33,529 bases of DNA, from the NCBI RefSeq assembly GCF_004349055.1, contig NZ_SMKX01000094.1, positions 1-33,529 of the forward strand, written 5' to 3'. Positions 21,970 to 30,024 of the stretch are shown one piece after another. Below the pieces are notes generated by a model that ran no database searches, was not told the origin of the DNA, and was given only the letters and a program-made list of their open reading frames with translations. Within the stretch, counting starts at the first letter, position 1; each line of letters begins with the position of its first letter. Origin of the DNA: Kribbella antibiotica (GTDB taxonomy: Bacteria; Actinomycetota; Actinomycetes; Propionibacteriales; Kribbellaceae). The position numbers were made by a program, and so were the translations under genes.

Positions 21970-22037
21970 TTGACGGCTGGTTCGTTGCGAACTTATGGTC
22001 ATTTCGCAGAACAGAATTCGAATTCCACAATGCGGAA
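21970..22037 (+). promoter_or_regulatory. hyi-unit promoter with candidate IclR operator (site 2)
   Basis: A -35 box TTGACG (21970-21975) and a -10-like TTATGG (21993-21998) are 17 bases apart. A perfect palindrome GTTCG-TTG-CGAAC (21980-21992) fills the spacer. Downstream, TTCCACAATGCGGAA (22023-22037) is a dyad with six of seven arm pairs, nearly the same as the site before the DUF6986 gene. It overlaps the ribosome site, a classic repressor position. A 12-bp palindrome GAATTCGAATTC (22014-22025) adjoins it. Confidence 0.7.
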
Positions 22038-22043
22038 GTTGGC

Positions 22044-22853
22044 GTGTTCATGGCTCATCAGCTGCGCTCGACGGTGAACTGCTCGTTGCTCTTCACCGAA
22101 CTGCCCCTGCTGGAGCGTCCGGAGGCGGCTCGGAAGGCCGGGTTCGGGGCGGTCGAGTTCTGGTGGCCGTTTGTGGAGGCGGTTCCGCCGGATCGGCAGG
22201 TGGATGCGTTCGTCGCGGCGGTTTCTGACGCTGGGGTTCAGCTGACTGGGCTGAACTTCTTTGCCGGCGACATGGCTGGTGGGGATCGCGGGCTGGTGTC
22301 CTGGCCGAAGCGGGCGGGGGAGTTCCGCGACAACGTCGACGTTGTGGTGGGGATTGGTTCGCGGCTCGGCACGGCTGGATTCAACGCGCTCTACGGCAAC
22401 CGGCTCGACGACGTGACGGCCGCGGAGCAGGACGAGGTCGCTGCGGAGAACCTCGCCCTGGCAGCTCGGGCTGCGGCCGCGATTGGGGCGACCGTGCTGC
22501 TTGAGCCGGTCAGCGGCGCCGAGCGGTATCCGCTTCGGTTAGCCGCTGATGCGCTGGCGGTGATCGACCGGGTCGCCGTACCGAATCTTGGTCTGTTGGC
22601 CGATCTCTATCACCTTGCGGTCAACGGGGATGACGTTGAGCGGGTGATCGCCGAGCACACCTCGCGGATCGCTCACGTGCAGATCGCTGACGCGCCGGGG
22701 CGGGGCGAGCCCGGATCCGGCACCTTGCCGCTCGACCAGCAACTGACCGCGCTTGAGGCTCAGGGGTATTCCGGCTGGGTCGGGCTTGAGTACAAGCCGA
22801 CCACCAGCACCGAGGAGTCCTTCGGCTGGCTCCCGTTCTCGCGACGTCGCTGA
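22044..22853 (+). CDS. hyi: Hydroxypyruvate isomerase
   Basis: The 269-residue TIM-barrel protein belongs to the AP-endonuclease-2-like family of hydroxypyruvate isomerases, which interconvert hydroxypyruvate and tartronate semialdehyde. It has the typical NCSLLFTELPLLERP opening, GFGAVEFWWPF, LTGLNFFAGDM, a metal-site Glu in VLLEPVSG, LLADLYHL, IAHVQIADAPGRGEPGSG and the final GLEYKP Glu. GTG 22044 has GGAAG five bases upstream; ATG 22050 (two codons on) is the other option. It leads unit C and is followed 20 bases later by glxR. A repressor-like dyad overlaps its ribosome site. The family call is firm, supported by gcl and glxR beside it. Confidence 0.93.
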   Translation: MFMAHQLRSTVNCSLLFTELPLLERPEAARKAGFGAVEFWWPFVEAVPPDRQVDAFVAAVSDAGVQLTGLNFFAGDMAGGDRGLVSWPKRAGEFRDNVDVVVGIGSRLGTAGFNALYGNRLDDVTAAEQDEVAAENLALAARAAAAIGATVLLEPVSGAERYPLRLAADALAVIDRVAVPNLGLLADLYHLAVNGDDVERVIAEHTSRIAHVQIADAPGRGEPGSGTLPLDQQLTALEAQGYSGWVGLEYKPTTSTEESFGWLPFSRRR

Positions 22854-22873
22854 CTTTCTGTGGAGGAGACAAC

Positions 22874-23749
22874 ATGACAAACATTGCTTTCATCGGTCTA
22901 GGCATCATGGGAAACCCGATGGCCGTCCATCTTGCTCAAGCCGGGTACACAGTTGCCGGGCTTGATCGGAGTGTTGAGCGAGCTGCCGAGCTGGTTGCGG
23001 CAGGCGGCCGCGCTGCGGACTCGATCGCCGACGCGGTCAAGGGTGCCGACGTGGTCTGCGTGATGGTTCCGGACTCGCCGGATGTCCAGGAGGTGCTCGA
23101 CGACGTCTTCCAGGAGGCCGAGACGGGCACGCTGATCATCGACTTCTCCAGCATCCGCCCCGACGTCACTCAGCAGCTCGCCGCGCAGGCGCAGGCGCTG
23201 GGGTTTCGGCTGCTGGATGCCCCGGTTTCGGGCGGCGAGGCCGGCGCGAAGAACGCCGTACTGTCGATCATGGTCGGTGGATCAGCGGAAGACTTCGCTG
23301 CGGCCAAGTCGTTGTTCGACGTGGTCGGCAAGACTGTGGTCCACGTGGGGCCGAGCGGCTCGGGGCAGACGGTCAAGGCTGCTAACCAGCTGATCGTGGC
23401 CGCGAACATCCAGGCCGTTGCGGAGGCCGTCGTCTTCCTGGAGGCCTACGGCGTCGACACCGAAGCTGCGCTCGAAGTCCTCGGGGGAGGGCTTGCCGGT
23501 TCGACTGTCCTTCAGCAGAAGAAGGCGAATATGTTGTCGCGCACCTTCGAGCCCGGGTTCCGGATCGACTTGCACCACAAGGACATGGGCATCGTCACGG
23601 CCGCGGCTCGGGAGGCTGGCGTCGTCGTACCGCTGGGGTCTTTGGTTGCGCAGCTGGTCGCATCGGCGCGGGTCAACGGCGACGGTGGGCTCGACCACTC
23701 CGCCCTGCTGCGTGGCGTTGAGCGGCTGTCCGGAAAGGCTGTGAACTGA
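22874..23749 (+). CDS. glxR: Tartronate semialdehyde reductase
   Basis: The 291-residue protein is a beta-hydroxyacid dehydrogenase. It has an N-terminal Rossmann GLGIMGNPM, the substrate signature DAPVSGGEAGA, and the catalytic Lys in VKAANQLIVAANIQAVAEA. HHKDMGIV lies in the C-terminal helical domain. It reduces the Gcl product tartronate semialdehyde to D-glycerate with NAD(P)H. The context (hyi before, gcl after) picks it out from the related 3-hydroxyisobutyrate dehydrogenases. GGAGGAG lies just before ATG 22874, and the stop shares one base with the gcl ATG (TGATG), so the genes are tightly coupled. Confidence 0.95.
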   Translation: MTNIAFIGLGIMGNPMAVHLAQAGYTVAGLDRSVERAAELVAAGGRAADSIADAVKGADVVCVMVPDSPDVQEVLDDVFQEAETGTLIIDFSSIRPDVTQQLAAQAQALGFRLLDAPVSGGEAGAKNAVLSIMVGGSAEDFAAAKSLFDVVGKTVVHVGPSGSGQTVKAANQLIVAANIQAVAEAVVFLEAYGVDTEAALEVLGGGLAGSTVLQQKKANMLSRTFEPGFRIDLHHKDMGIVTAAAREAGVVVPLGSLVAQLVASARVNGDGGLDHSALLRGVERLSGKAVN

Positions 23750-25524
23750 TGCCGCGCATGCGTGCAGTCGACGCCGCGGTCCTCATCCTGGAGAAGGAGG
23801 GCTCGACGCAAGCGTTCGGACTGCCGGGTGCCGCGATCAATCCCTTCTACAGCGCGATGCGCGCCCACGGTGGTATCCGCCACGTGCTGGCCCGCCACGT
23901 CGAGGCCGCGTCGCACATGGCCGAGGGCTACACCCGAGCGCGCGCCGGCAACATCGGCATCTGCATCGGTACGTCGGGGCCGGCGGGAACCGACATGATC
24001 ACCGGACTGTATTCGGCGTCCGCGGACTCGATCCCGATCCTCTGTATTACCGGCCAGGCGCCGGTCGCCAAGCTGCACAAGGAAGACTTCCAGGCGGTCG
24101 ATATCTCGTCGATTGCCGCGCCGGTGGCCAAGTGGGCGGTCACGGTGATGGAGGCCGCGCAGGTGCCGGGGACGTTCCAGAAGGCCTTCCAGATCATGCG
24201 ATCCGGGCGGCCGGGTCCGGTGCTGGTGGATCTGCCGATTGATGTGCAGCTGGCCGAGATCGAGTTCGACATCGATGCCTATGAGCCGTTGCCGCTCGCG
24301 CGTCCGGCCGCAACTCGACTGCAGGCCGAGAAAGTATTGACGATGTTGATCAATGCTGATCATCCGTTGATCGTTGCCGGTGGCGGAATCATCAACGCTG
24401 ACGCAGCCGACCTGCTGGTCGAATTCGCCGAGCTGACGGGTATCCCCGTCGTGCCGACCCTGATGGCGTGGGGCGCGATCCCCGACGACCACCCGCTGAG
24501 TGCGGGCATGGTCGGCCTGCAGACCTCACATCGGTACGGCAACGCGACCATGCTCGCGTCTGACGTCGTACTGGGGATCGGTAACCGCTGGGCCAACCGG
24601 CACACAGGTGGACTGGATGTGTACACGTCTGGACGACAGTTCATCCACGTTGACATCGAGCCGACGCAGATCGGTCGAGTCTTCGCACCAGCGTTGGGGA
24701 TCGTGTCGGATGCGGGGGCTGCACTTGAGGTCTTCGTCGAGGTTGCCCGTGAGTGGGCCTCGGCTGGACGGTTGCCTGACCGTACGGCGTGGGCGGCGGA
24801 ATGCCGTGAGCGTCGCGCGACCTTGCAGCGGCGGACCCACTTCGACGCCGTACCGATCAAGCCGCAGCGTGTGTACGAGGAGATGAACCGCGCGTTCGGA
24901 CCGGACACTCGTTACGTGACGACGATCGGGTTGTCGCAGATCCAGGCCGCGCAGATGCTTCACGTCTACCAACCGCGCCACTGGATCAACGCCGGCCAGG
25001 CCGGTCCACTCGGCTGGACCCTCCCCGCTGCCCTCGGCGTCGCTGTCGCGGAGCCTGACAGCACGGTGGTCGCGTTGTCCGGAGACTACGATTTCCAGTT
25101 CCTGATCGAGGAGCTGGCGGTCGGGGCGCAGTTCAACATCCCGTACATCCACGTCGTGGTGAACAACTCTTATCTAGGGTTGATTCGACAGGCTCAACGT
25201 GGATTCAACATGGACTACTGTGTTCAACTCTCGTTCGAGAACATCAACAGTCCTGAGCTCAACGGCTACGGCGTCGACCACCTCAAGGTCGCCGAAGGGC
25301 TTGGCTGCAAGGCCCTCCGCGTCACCGAGCCCGACGGCATCCTGCCCGCGCTCGAACAGGCGAAGAAGCTGATGGTCGAGCACCAGGTCCCGATCATCGT
25401 CGAGGTCATCCTGGAGCGCATCACCAACGTGTCGATGGGTGTCGAGATCGACAACATCATCGAGTTCGAGGACCTGGCGATCGATCCTGCCGATGCGCCG
25501 ACCGCGCTAGCCCTGCTCGACTGA
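23749..25524 (+). CDS. gcl: Glyoxylate carboligase (ThDP-dependent)
   Basis: The 591-residue enzyme joins two glyoxylates to tartronate semialdehyde and CO2. It is a full-length ThDP/FAD protein of the acetolactate-synthase family. The N-terminal ThDP Glu is replaced by Val51 (ARHVEAASHMAEGYTRA), the known trait of Gcl that sets it apart from its relatives. Other motifs are GTSGPAGTDMITGLYSA, FQAVDISSIAAPVAKW, RPGPVLVDLPIDVQ, WINAGQAGPLGWTLPAALGV and the ThDP/Mg segment GDYDFQFLIEELAV...VVNNSYLGLIRQAQ. It overlaps glxR and glxK by one base each. The call is very safe. Confidence 0.98.
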   Translation: MPRMRAVDAAVLILEKEGSTQAFGLPGAAINPFYSAMRAHGGIRHVLARHVEAASHMAEGYTRARAGNIGICIGTSGPAGTDMITGLYSASADSIPILCITGQAPVAKLHKEDFQAVDISSIAAPVAKWAVTVMEAAQVPGTFQKAFQIMRSGRPGPVLVDLPIDVQLAEIEFDIDAYEPLPLARPAATRLQAEKVLTMLINADHPLIVAGGGIINADAADLLVEFAELTGIPVVPTLMAWGAIPDDHPLSAGMVGLQTSHRYGNATMLASDVVLGIGNRWANRHTGGLDVYTSGRQFIHVDIEPTQIGRVFAPALGIVSDAGAALEVFVEVAREWASAGRLPDRTAWAAECRERRATLQRRTHFDAVPIKPQRVYEEMNRAFGPDTRYVTTIGLSQIQAAQMLHVYQPRHWINAGQAGPLGWTLPAALGVAVAEPDSTVVALSGDYDFQFLIEELAVGAQFNIPYIHVVVNNSYLGLIRQAQRGFNMDYCVQLSFENINSPELNGYGVDHLKVAEGLGCKALRVTEPDGILPALEQAKKLMVEHQVPIIVEVILERITNVSMGVEIDNIIEFEDLAIDPADAPTALALLD

Positions 25525-26606
25525 TGCTGCGGGTGGTCGTTGCCTCCGACAAGTTCAAGGGCTCGCTGACCAGCGCTCAGGTGGCCGCTGCGGTCGCCAC
25601 CGGGGTACGACGAGTCCACCCCGGCGCGACCGTGGTCGCCGTACCGGTGGCTGACGGCGGTGACGGCACACTGGCCGCAGCTGTAGCGGCCGGCTACAGC
25701 CTGGTGCCAGTGGACGCCGCTGGACCCACTGGATTGCCGGTCCGCTCGGGCTACGCGCGGCGTGGGGACACCGCGGTTGTAGAGCTCGCAGATGTCTGCG
25801 GCCTGGTCCGCCTGCCCGGCGAACTCGCCCCGATGACCGCATCCTCCTACGGCTGCGGTGAACTCATCGCCGCAGCCATCGACGTCGGCTGCAGCCAGCT
25901 GAGCCTCGGCATAGGCGGCAGTGCCTCGACTGACGGCGGTACGGGCCTAGTCCGAGCTCTAGCCGGCGGTGAGGTGCTCGATCTCGCCGCACTGCGAGCC
26001 CGGCTCGACGGTGTACGCGTGGTGGTCGCATGCGACGTCGACAACCCACTCACAGGACCACGCGGCGCAGCAGCCGTCTACGGCCCCCAGAAGGGCGCCT
26101 CACCGACCCAGGTGGCCGCCCTAGACACCAGACTCACGCAGTGGGCCGACCAGGTAGCCGCAGCGACCGGACACGACCTCCGCGACACCCCAGGAGCAGG
26201 AGCCGCAGGCGGCGTCGGCTTCGCCGCACTAGCCCTGCTCGGCGCCGAACTGCGCCCAGGCATCGACCTCATGCTGGACATGGTCGGCTTCCGCGACCAC
26301 CTCGTCGGCGCTGACCTGGTCATCACGGGTGAGGGCGCTCTAGACGACCAGACCCTACGCGGCAAGGCAGTCGCCGGAATCGCAGCCGCAGCATCCGCCG
26401 TACCGGTAGTTGCCGTCTGCGGAGTGAACAACCTGGACCCCGCTGGGTTGGCCACAATCGGCGTACAAGCGGCCTACGCCCTCACCGACCTGGAGCCCGA
26501 CGTCGAGCGGTGTATCGCAGATCCCATCCCATTGCTCGTCAAACTCGCCGAGCAGTTGGCCAGCGAGCACCTTACGATGGCGGAAACCGGGGAGGGCAGC
26601 GCGTGA
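25524..26606 (+). CDS. glxK: Glycerate kinase
   Basis: The 360-residue protein is a class I/II glycerate kinase (GlxK/GarK type). It opens with VVASDKFKGSLTSAQVAAAV, then VPVADGGDGTLAA, MTASSYGCGELIAAA and LGIGGSASTDGGTGLVRALAG. It continues with CDVDNPLTGPRGAAAVYGPQKGA, GAGAAGGVGFAAL and ITGEGALDDQTLRGKAVAGIA. It phosphorylates D-glycerate from GlxR, probably to 2-phosphoglycerate as for this family, feeding glycolysis. Its ATG overlaps the gcl stop by one base (TGATG) and its stop overlaps the allB GTG by four bases. It completes the glycerate branch of glyoxylate use. Confidence 0.95.
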   Translation: MLRVVVASDKFKGSLTSAQVAAAVATGVRRVHPGATVVAVPVADGGDGTLAAAVAAGYSLVPVDAAGPTGLPVRSGYARRGDTAVVELADVCGLVRLPGELAPMTASSYGCGELIAAAIDVGCSQLSLGIGGSASTDGGTGLVRALAGGEVLDLAALRARLDGVRVVVACDVDNPLTGPRGAAAVYGPQKGASPTQVAALDTRLTQWADQVAAATGHDLRDTPGAGAAGGVGFAALALLGAELRPGIDLMLDMVGFRDHLVGADLVITGEGALDDQTLRGKAVAGIAAAASAVPVVAVCGVNNLDPAGLATIGVQAAYALTDLEPDVERCIADPIPLLVKLAEQLASEHLTMAETGEGSA

Positions 26607-27940
26607 CTGGACTAGATCTGGTGATCCGAGCTCGACGAGTGGTACGAGCCGCAGGCGAACAAGCAGGTGCCATCGGGATCCGCGACGGCCGAATAGTTGC
26701 CCTCGCCCCGTACGACGCCGAGCTCGTGGCGACCGAGGACATCCGCCTAGCGGACGACGAGGTGCTGCTACCCGGCCTCGTCGACTCGCACGTCCACGTG
26801 AACGACCCCGGCCGCACCGCGTGGGAAGGCTTCACCTCCGCAACCAGAGCCGCAGCCGCCGGTGGCGTCACCACGATCATCGACATGCCGCTCAACAGCC
26901 TTCCGCCGACTTGCGACGTACCGGCGTTGGCTTTGAAGCGAGACACCGCCGCGCCGCAGGCGTACGTCGACGTCGGCTTCTGGGGCGGCGCGATCCCCGG
27001 CAACCTCGCGGACCTCCGCCCGATGCACGATGCCGGCGTCTTCGGGTTCAAGTGCTTCCTGCTGCACTCAGGGGTCGACGAGTTCCCGCCGCTCGATGCG
27101 GTTCAGCTGGAAGCGGCCATGCGCGAGCTGAGTTCGTTCGACGGGTTGCTGATCGTGCATGCAGAAGATGCCCACAGCATCGATCACGCTCCGCCGCCGC
27201 GCGGCGCGTCGTACCGGGATTTTCTGCACTCCCGCCCACGTTCGGCCGAGAACAAAGCCGTTGCCCAGGTCATCGATCTCGCTCGCCAGACCGGCTGTCG
27301 AGTCCACATCCTGCACGTTTCCAGCGCCGAGGTCCTACCCCTCATCGCCGCCGCAAAATCCGACGGCGTCCGCATCACCGCCGAGACCTGCCCGCACTAT
27401 CTGACCTTCGCGGCCGAGGAGATCCCCGACGGCGCTACGCAGTACAAGTGTTGTCCGCCGATCCGCGAGGCCGCGAACCGCGACCTCCTCTGGGAGGGCC
27501 TGCGCGCCGGCACGATCGACCTGGTCGTCTCCGACCACTCGCCGTCCACGATCGACCTCAAACACCTCGACACCGGCGACTTCGGCACCGCCTGGGGCGG
27601 CATCGCCTCGCTCCAACTAGGCCTCGCCGCCGTCTGGACCGAAGCCCGCCGCCGCGGCTTCACTCTCTCCGACGTCGTCCGCTGGATGTCGTTGGCGCCC
27701 GCCGTCCAGACGGGTCTTCTTGCCAAGGGTCGCATCGAGCTAGGCGCCGACGCCGACCTCTGCGTCCTGGCCCCCGACAGCCCTGTCCTCGTCGATGCCG
27801 CCGCGTTGCACCACAAGAACCCCATCACCCCGTACGACGGCCGCACCCTGTACGGCGAAGTCCGCAGTACCTGGCTTCGCGGCGTACCGGTCTCGTCCAC
27901 CCCTTCAGGCCGCCTGCTGACCCGAGGAGCACCCCAATGA
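26603..27940 (+). CDS. allB: Allantoinase
   Basis: The 445-residue cyclic amidohydrolase opens allantoin to allantoate. It has the metal-binding HVHVNDPGRTAWEGF (His63, His65), a bridging carboxylated Lys150 in GVFGFKCFLLHSG, and IVHAEDAHSI, HILHVSSAEVLP and AETCPHYLTF. It also has CCPPIRE and DLVVSDHSPST with the catalytic Asp. The GFKCFLxxSG and HYLTFxAEEI patterns are those of allantoinase rather than dihydroorotase or hydantoinase. The start is GTG 26603 (GGGAGGG six to seven bases upstream), overlapping glxK by four bases. It overlaps allE by four bases. No allantoate amidohydrolase follows, so the next step must be encoded elsewhere. Confidence 0.96.
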   Translation: MTGLDLVIRARRVVRAAGEQAGAIGIRDGRIVALAPYDAELVATEDIRLADDEVLLPGLVDSHVHVNDPGRTAWEGFTSATRAAAAGGVTTIIDMPLNSLPPTCDVPALALKRDTAAPQAYVDVGFWGGAIPGNLADLRPMHDAGVFGFKCFLLHSGVDEFPPLDAVQLEAAMRELSSFDGLLIVHAEDAHSIDHAPPPRGASYRDFLHSRPRSAENKAVAQVIDLARQTGCRVHILHVSSAEVLPLIAAAKSDGVRITAETCPHYLTFAAEEIPDGATQYKCCPPIREAANRDLLWEGLRAGTIDLVVSDHSPSTIDLKHLDTGDFGTAWGGIASLQLGLAAVWTEARRRGFTLSDVVRWMSLAPAVQTGLLAKGRIELGADADLCVLAPDSPVLVDAAALHHKNPITPYDGRTLYGEVRSTWLRGVPVSSTPSGRLLTRGAPQ

Positions 27941-28752
27941 ACTATTACGCGCCGCAAGGCGGCCTACCCGCGCAGACTGACCTCACCACGGACCGCGCAG
28001 TCTTCACCGAGGCCTACGCCGTCCTCCCACGCGGCACCATGCGCGACATCGTCACCAGCCGCCTCCCCTTCTGGGACAACACCCGCCTCTGGGTGATAGC
28101 CCGCCCCCTCTCCGGCTTCGCCGAAACCTTCTCCCAATACATCGTCGAAGTCGCCCCCGGCGGCGGCAGCACCAACCCCGAAACCGATCTCACCGCCGAA
28201 GCCGTCCTCTTCGTTGTCAACGGCAACATCACCGTGACCATCGACGGCTCGCAACACGCCTTGACCCCAGGCGGCTACGCCTTCATACCCCCAGGCCTCG
28301 ACTGGACCGTCCACAACCACGCCGATACCCCGTGCACCTTCCACTGGATCCGCAAGGCCTACGAGCGGATCGACGGCATCGACGTACCGGATGCCTTTGT
28401 CACCAACGAAACCGACGTCGAAGGCATCCCCATGCCCGGCACCGACGGAGCCTGGAAAACGCAACGCTTCGCCGACCCCGACGACGTCCGCCACGACATG
28501 CACGTCAACATCGTCAGCTTCCAGCCCGGCGGCGTCATCCCGTTCCCCGAAACCCACGTCATGGAACACGGCCTCTACATCCTTGAGGGCAAGGCGGTCT
28601 ACCTCCTGAACAAGGACTGGGTAGAAGTCCAAGCCGGCGACTTCCTCTGGCTCCGCTCCTTCTGCCCCCAAGCCTGCTACGCCGGCGGACCCGGCCCCTT
28701 CCGCTACCTCCTCTACAAGGACGTCAACCGCCACCCCAAACTCACGCTCTGA
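27937..28752 (+). CDS. allE: (S)-ureidoglycine aminohydrolase (bicupin)
   Basis: The 271-residue protein is a two-cupin enzyme of the AllE/YlbA type, releasing ammonia from (S)-ureidoglycine to give ureidoglycolate. The N-terminal cupin spans about 50-130 (YIVEVAPGGGS, EAVLFVVNGNITVTIDG, GGYAFIPPGLDWTVHNH). The C-terminal cupin holds the Mn-site PFPETHVMEHGLYILEGKA, followed by DWVEVQAGDFLWLRSFCPQACYAGGPGPFRYLLYKDVNR. All are typical of the family. It overlaps allB by four bases. The substrate is made by AllC from allantoate, and AllC is absent from this window. The call is firm by motif. Confidence 0.95.
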   Translation: MNYYAPQGGLPAQTDLTTDRAVFTEAYAVLPRGTMRDIVTSRLPFWDNTRLWVIARPLSGFAETFSQYIVEVAPGGGSTNPETDLTAEAVLFVVNGNITVTIDGSQHALTPGGYAFIPPGLDWTVHNHADTPCTFHWIRKAYERIDGIDVPDAFVTNETDVEGIPMPGTDGAWKTQRFADPDDVRHDMHVNIVSFQPGGVIPFPETHVMEHGLYILEGKAVYLLNKDWVEVQAGDFLWLRSFCPQACYAGGPGPFRYLLYKDVNRHPKLTL

Positions 28753-28781
28753 CCAACTGCCGGCGTACCGAGGAGGTGCTC

Positions 28782-29237
28782 ATGTCCCAACCACCCAACA
28801 GCGAGCCGCTGACCGAAGACGAAGTCACCGCCAACGACATCCTCGCCCCCTTCGACATACAGGTAGTCCGCGTCAATGGAGAGTTCACTCGCAGTGGCAA
28901 CGTCACTGGCCTCCAGGCTGCCTACCTGCATCTCGAGACCGCCCAGCAAATCCCGCAATCGGTCAAGAAATCGATCAACGGGTTCGATGAACGACGCCAA
29001 CAGCAGTTGACCGACTGCGTCAACGCCCGCGGTTACCCCTGGGACCCCAACGTCGCCAAGAACCCCATCATCGACACCAAAGAAAGGGTGGTCTACGAAC
29101 CCGGCCCGCCCTCGGAGGTCTTCGCCGCCTGTCTGGAAGAAGTCAACGCCCGCTACGGCTTCCGCGACGAAGGCGATCTCGCCGACATACTCCTCCGCGC
29201 CAAGGGCCCCGACGCCAAGCTGTACGGATCTGAATAG
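28782..29237 (+). CDS. Small protein of unknown function at the end of the allantoin unit
   Basis: I do not recognise this 151-residue protein. It is hydrophilic with no signal peptide or membrane helix. Features are an acidic start (LTEDEVTANDILAPF), a strand with DIQVVRVNGEF, a helical middle (LQAAYLHLETAQQIPQSVKKSI), and two Cys: DCVNARGYPWDP and AACLEEVNARYGF. A Cys followed by a Gly-aromatic motif, with a second Cys downstream, recalls domains in actinobacterial secreted proteins. ATG 28782 has AGGAGG five bases upstream and lies 29 bases after allE, so it is probably co-transcribed. A role in allantoin use is suggested only by position. It is complete, and its third-position G/C bias is like that of true genes here. 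Confidence 0.7.
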   Translation: MSQPPNSEPLTEDEVTANDILAPFDIQVVRVNGEFTRSGNVTGLQAAYLHLETAQQIPQSVKKSINGFDERRQQQLTDCVNARGYPWDPNVAKNPIIDTKERVVYEPGPPSEVFAACLEEVNARYGFRDEGDLADILLRAKGPDAKLYGSE

Positions 29238-29262
29238 TTGTGGCGCTCGATTGGCCAGATCC

Positions 29263-30024
29263 TCAAGAAGTCCGAAGGCTTGCTAGCTGGTTCAGGGCAA
29301 CCGTCAGGTCCTGGTCGCGGCCGGCATCCAGCATGCGTTGGTAGGTGGCGTCGGTTGCGGCGGCTTGCTTCATCACAGTCAGCTGGAGCGTGAGGCGCTC
29401 GGCGACGAGATCGAGGACGTCGTCGGTGGTGCCTTGCCAGCGGTACTCGCGCAGGAAGTGAGACAGCCGCGGCAGGCGCGAGTCTAGGTCGGTGAAACCT
29501 TCAGCGGCCACGACATGTGGAGCGTGCAGGGGCGTCCAGGAGAATGCCATCCAGGCGACATCCAGCTCGGGGCGTACCGGCCCGGCCATGTCCCAGTCGA
29601 CGAAGCCGATCAGGCCCTCGGCGTCCCACACTGCGTTGTACGGCGCCGCGTCGTTGTGCGCGATGATCATGCCGGGCTGCCAGACATCGCCTTCGCGCCA
29701 GGATGCGTCGTACGGCGGAACGAAGTCGGCAACGGCCGCGTGATAGCGCCGCAGCCACTGGGCAACGTCCGTCAGTGCCGAGGAGCTATGTGTCCAAGAC
29801 GGCCACGGCCGCGCGTTCCCGACCGTCTGCCCGGGCAGGAAGCTGACCATCTCCCGTCCGTCGGCGTCGACCCCAAATGCCCGTGGTGCCCCAGAGAATC
29901 CGGCCGCCTCCAGATGGGCTAGCAGTGCGTGAACCGAGGAGGTCCAGCTCCCCGCAGTACGCCGTACCACTCCGTCGACCAACGACGCCCCGCCGTCGAA
30001 CCCGCCCGCAAGCCGCTCATCCAT
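29263..30024 (-). CDS. APH-like phosphotransferase
   Basis: The 253-residue protein is an aminoglycoside-phosphotransferase/choline-kinase-like enzyme. The catalytic loop HNDAAPYN (His123, Asp125, Asn130) and the metal motif FVDWD (Asp143/Asp145) are intact. The N-lobe is short: VVRRTAGSWTSSVHALLAHLEAAGF followed by SFLPGQTVG, and the usual ATP-binding Lys is not obvious; Arg21 or Arg22 occupies its area. This short form is common in actinobacteria and often of unknown substrate. Its ATG lies inside the end of the MFS gene (eight-base overlap), so the two are co-translated. Together they suggest modification plus export of one compound, perhaps an antibiotic. Resistance itself is inference. 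Confidence 0.85.
   Translation of the reverse strand: MDERLAGGFDGGASLVDGVVRRTAGSWTSSVHALLAHLEAAGFSGAPRAFGVDADGREMVSFLPGQTVGNARPWPSWTHSSSALTDVAQWLRRYHAAVADFVPPYDASWREGDVWQPGMIIAHNDAAPYNAVWDAEGLIGFVDWDMAGPVRPELDVAWMAFSWTPLHAPHVVAAEGFTDLDSRLPRLSHFLREYRWQGTTDDVLDLVAERLTLQLTVMKQAAATDATYQRMLDAGRDQDLTVALNQLASLRTS

Noticed and set aside
22014..22025. GAATTCGAATTC palindrome as an independent operator
   Set aside because: It overlaps the stronger IclR-like dyad and is made of two six-base palindromes; noted as context only.
23749..25524. Loss of the ThDP catalytic Glu as a defect
   Set aside because: Val at position 51 is the known normal state of glyoxylate carboligase, so the enzyme is intact.
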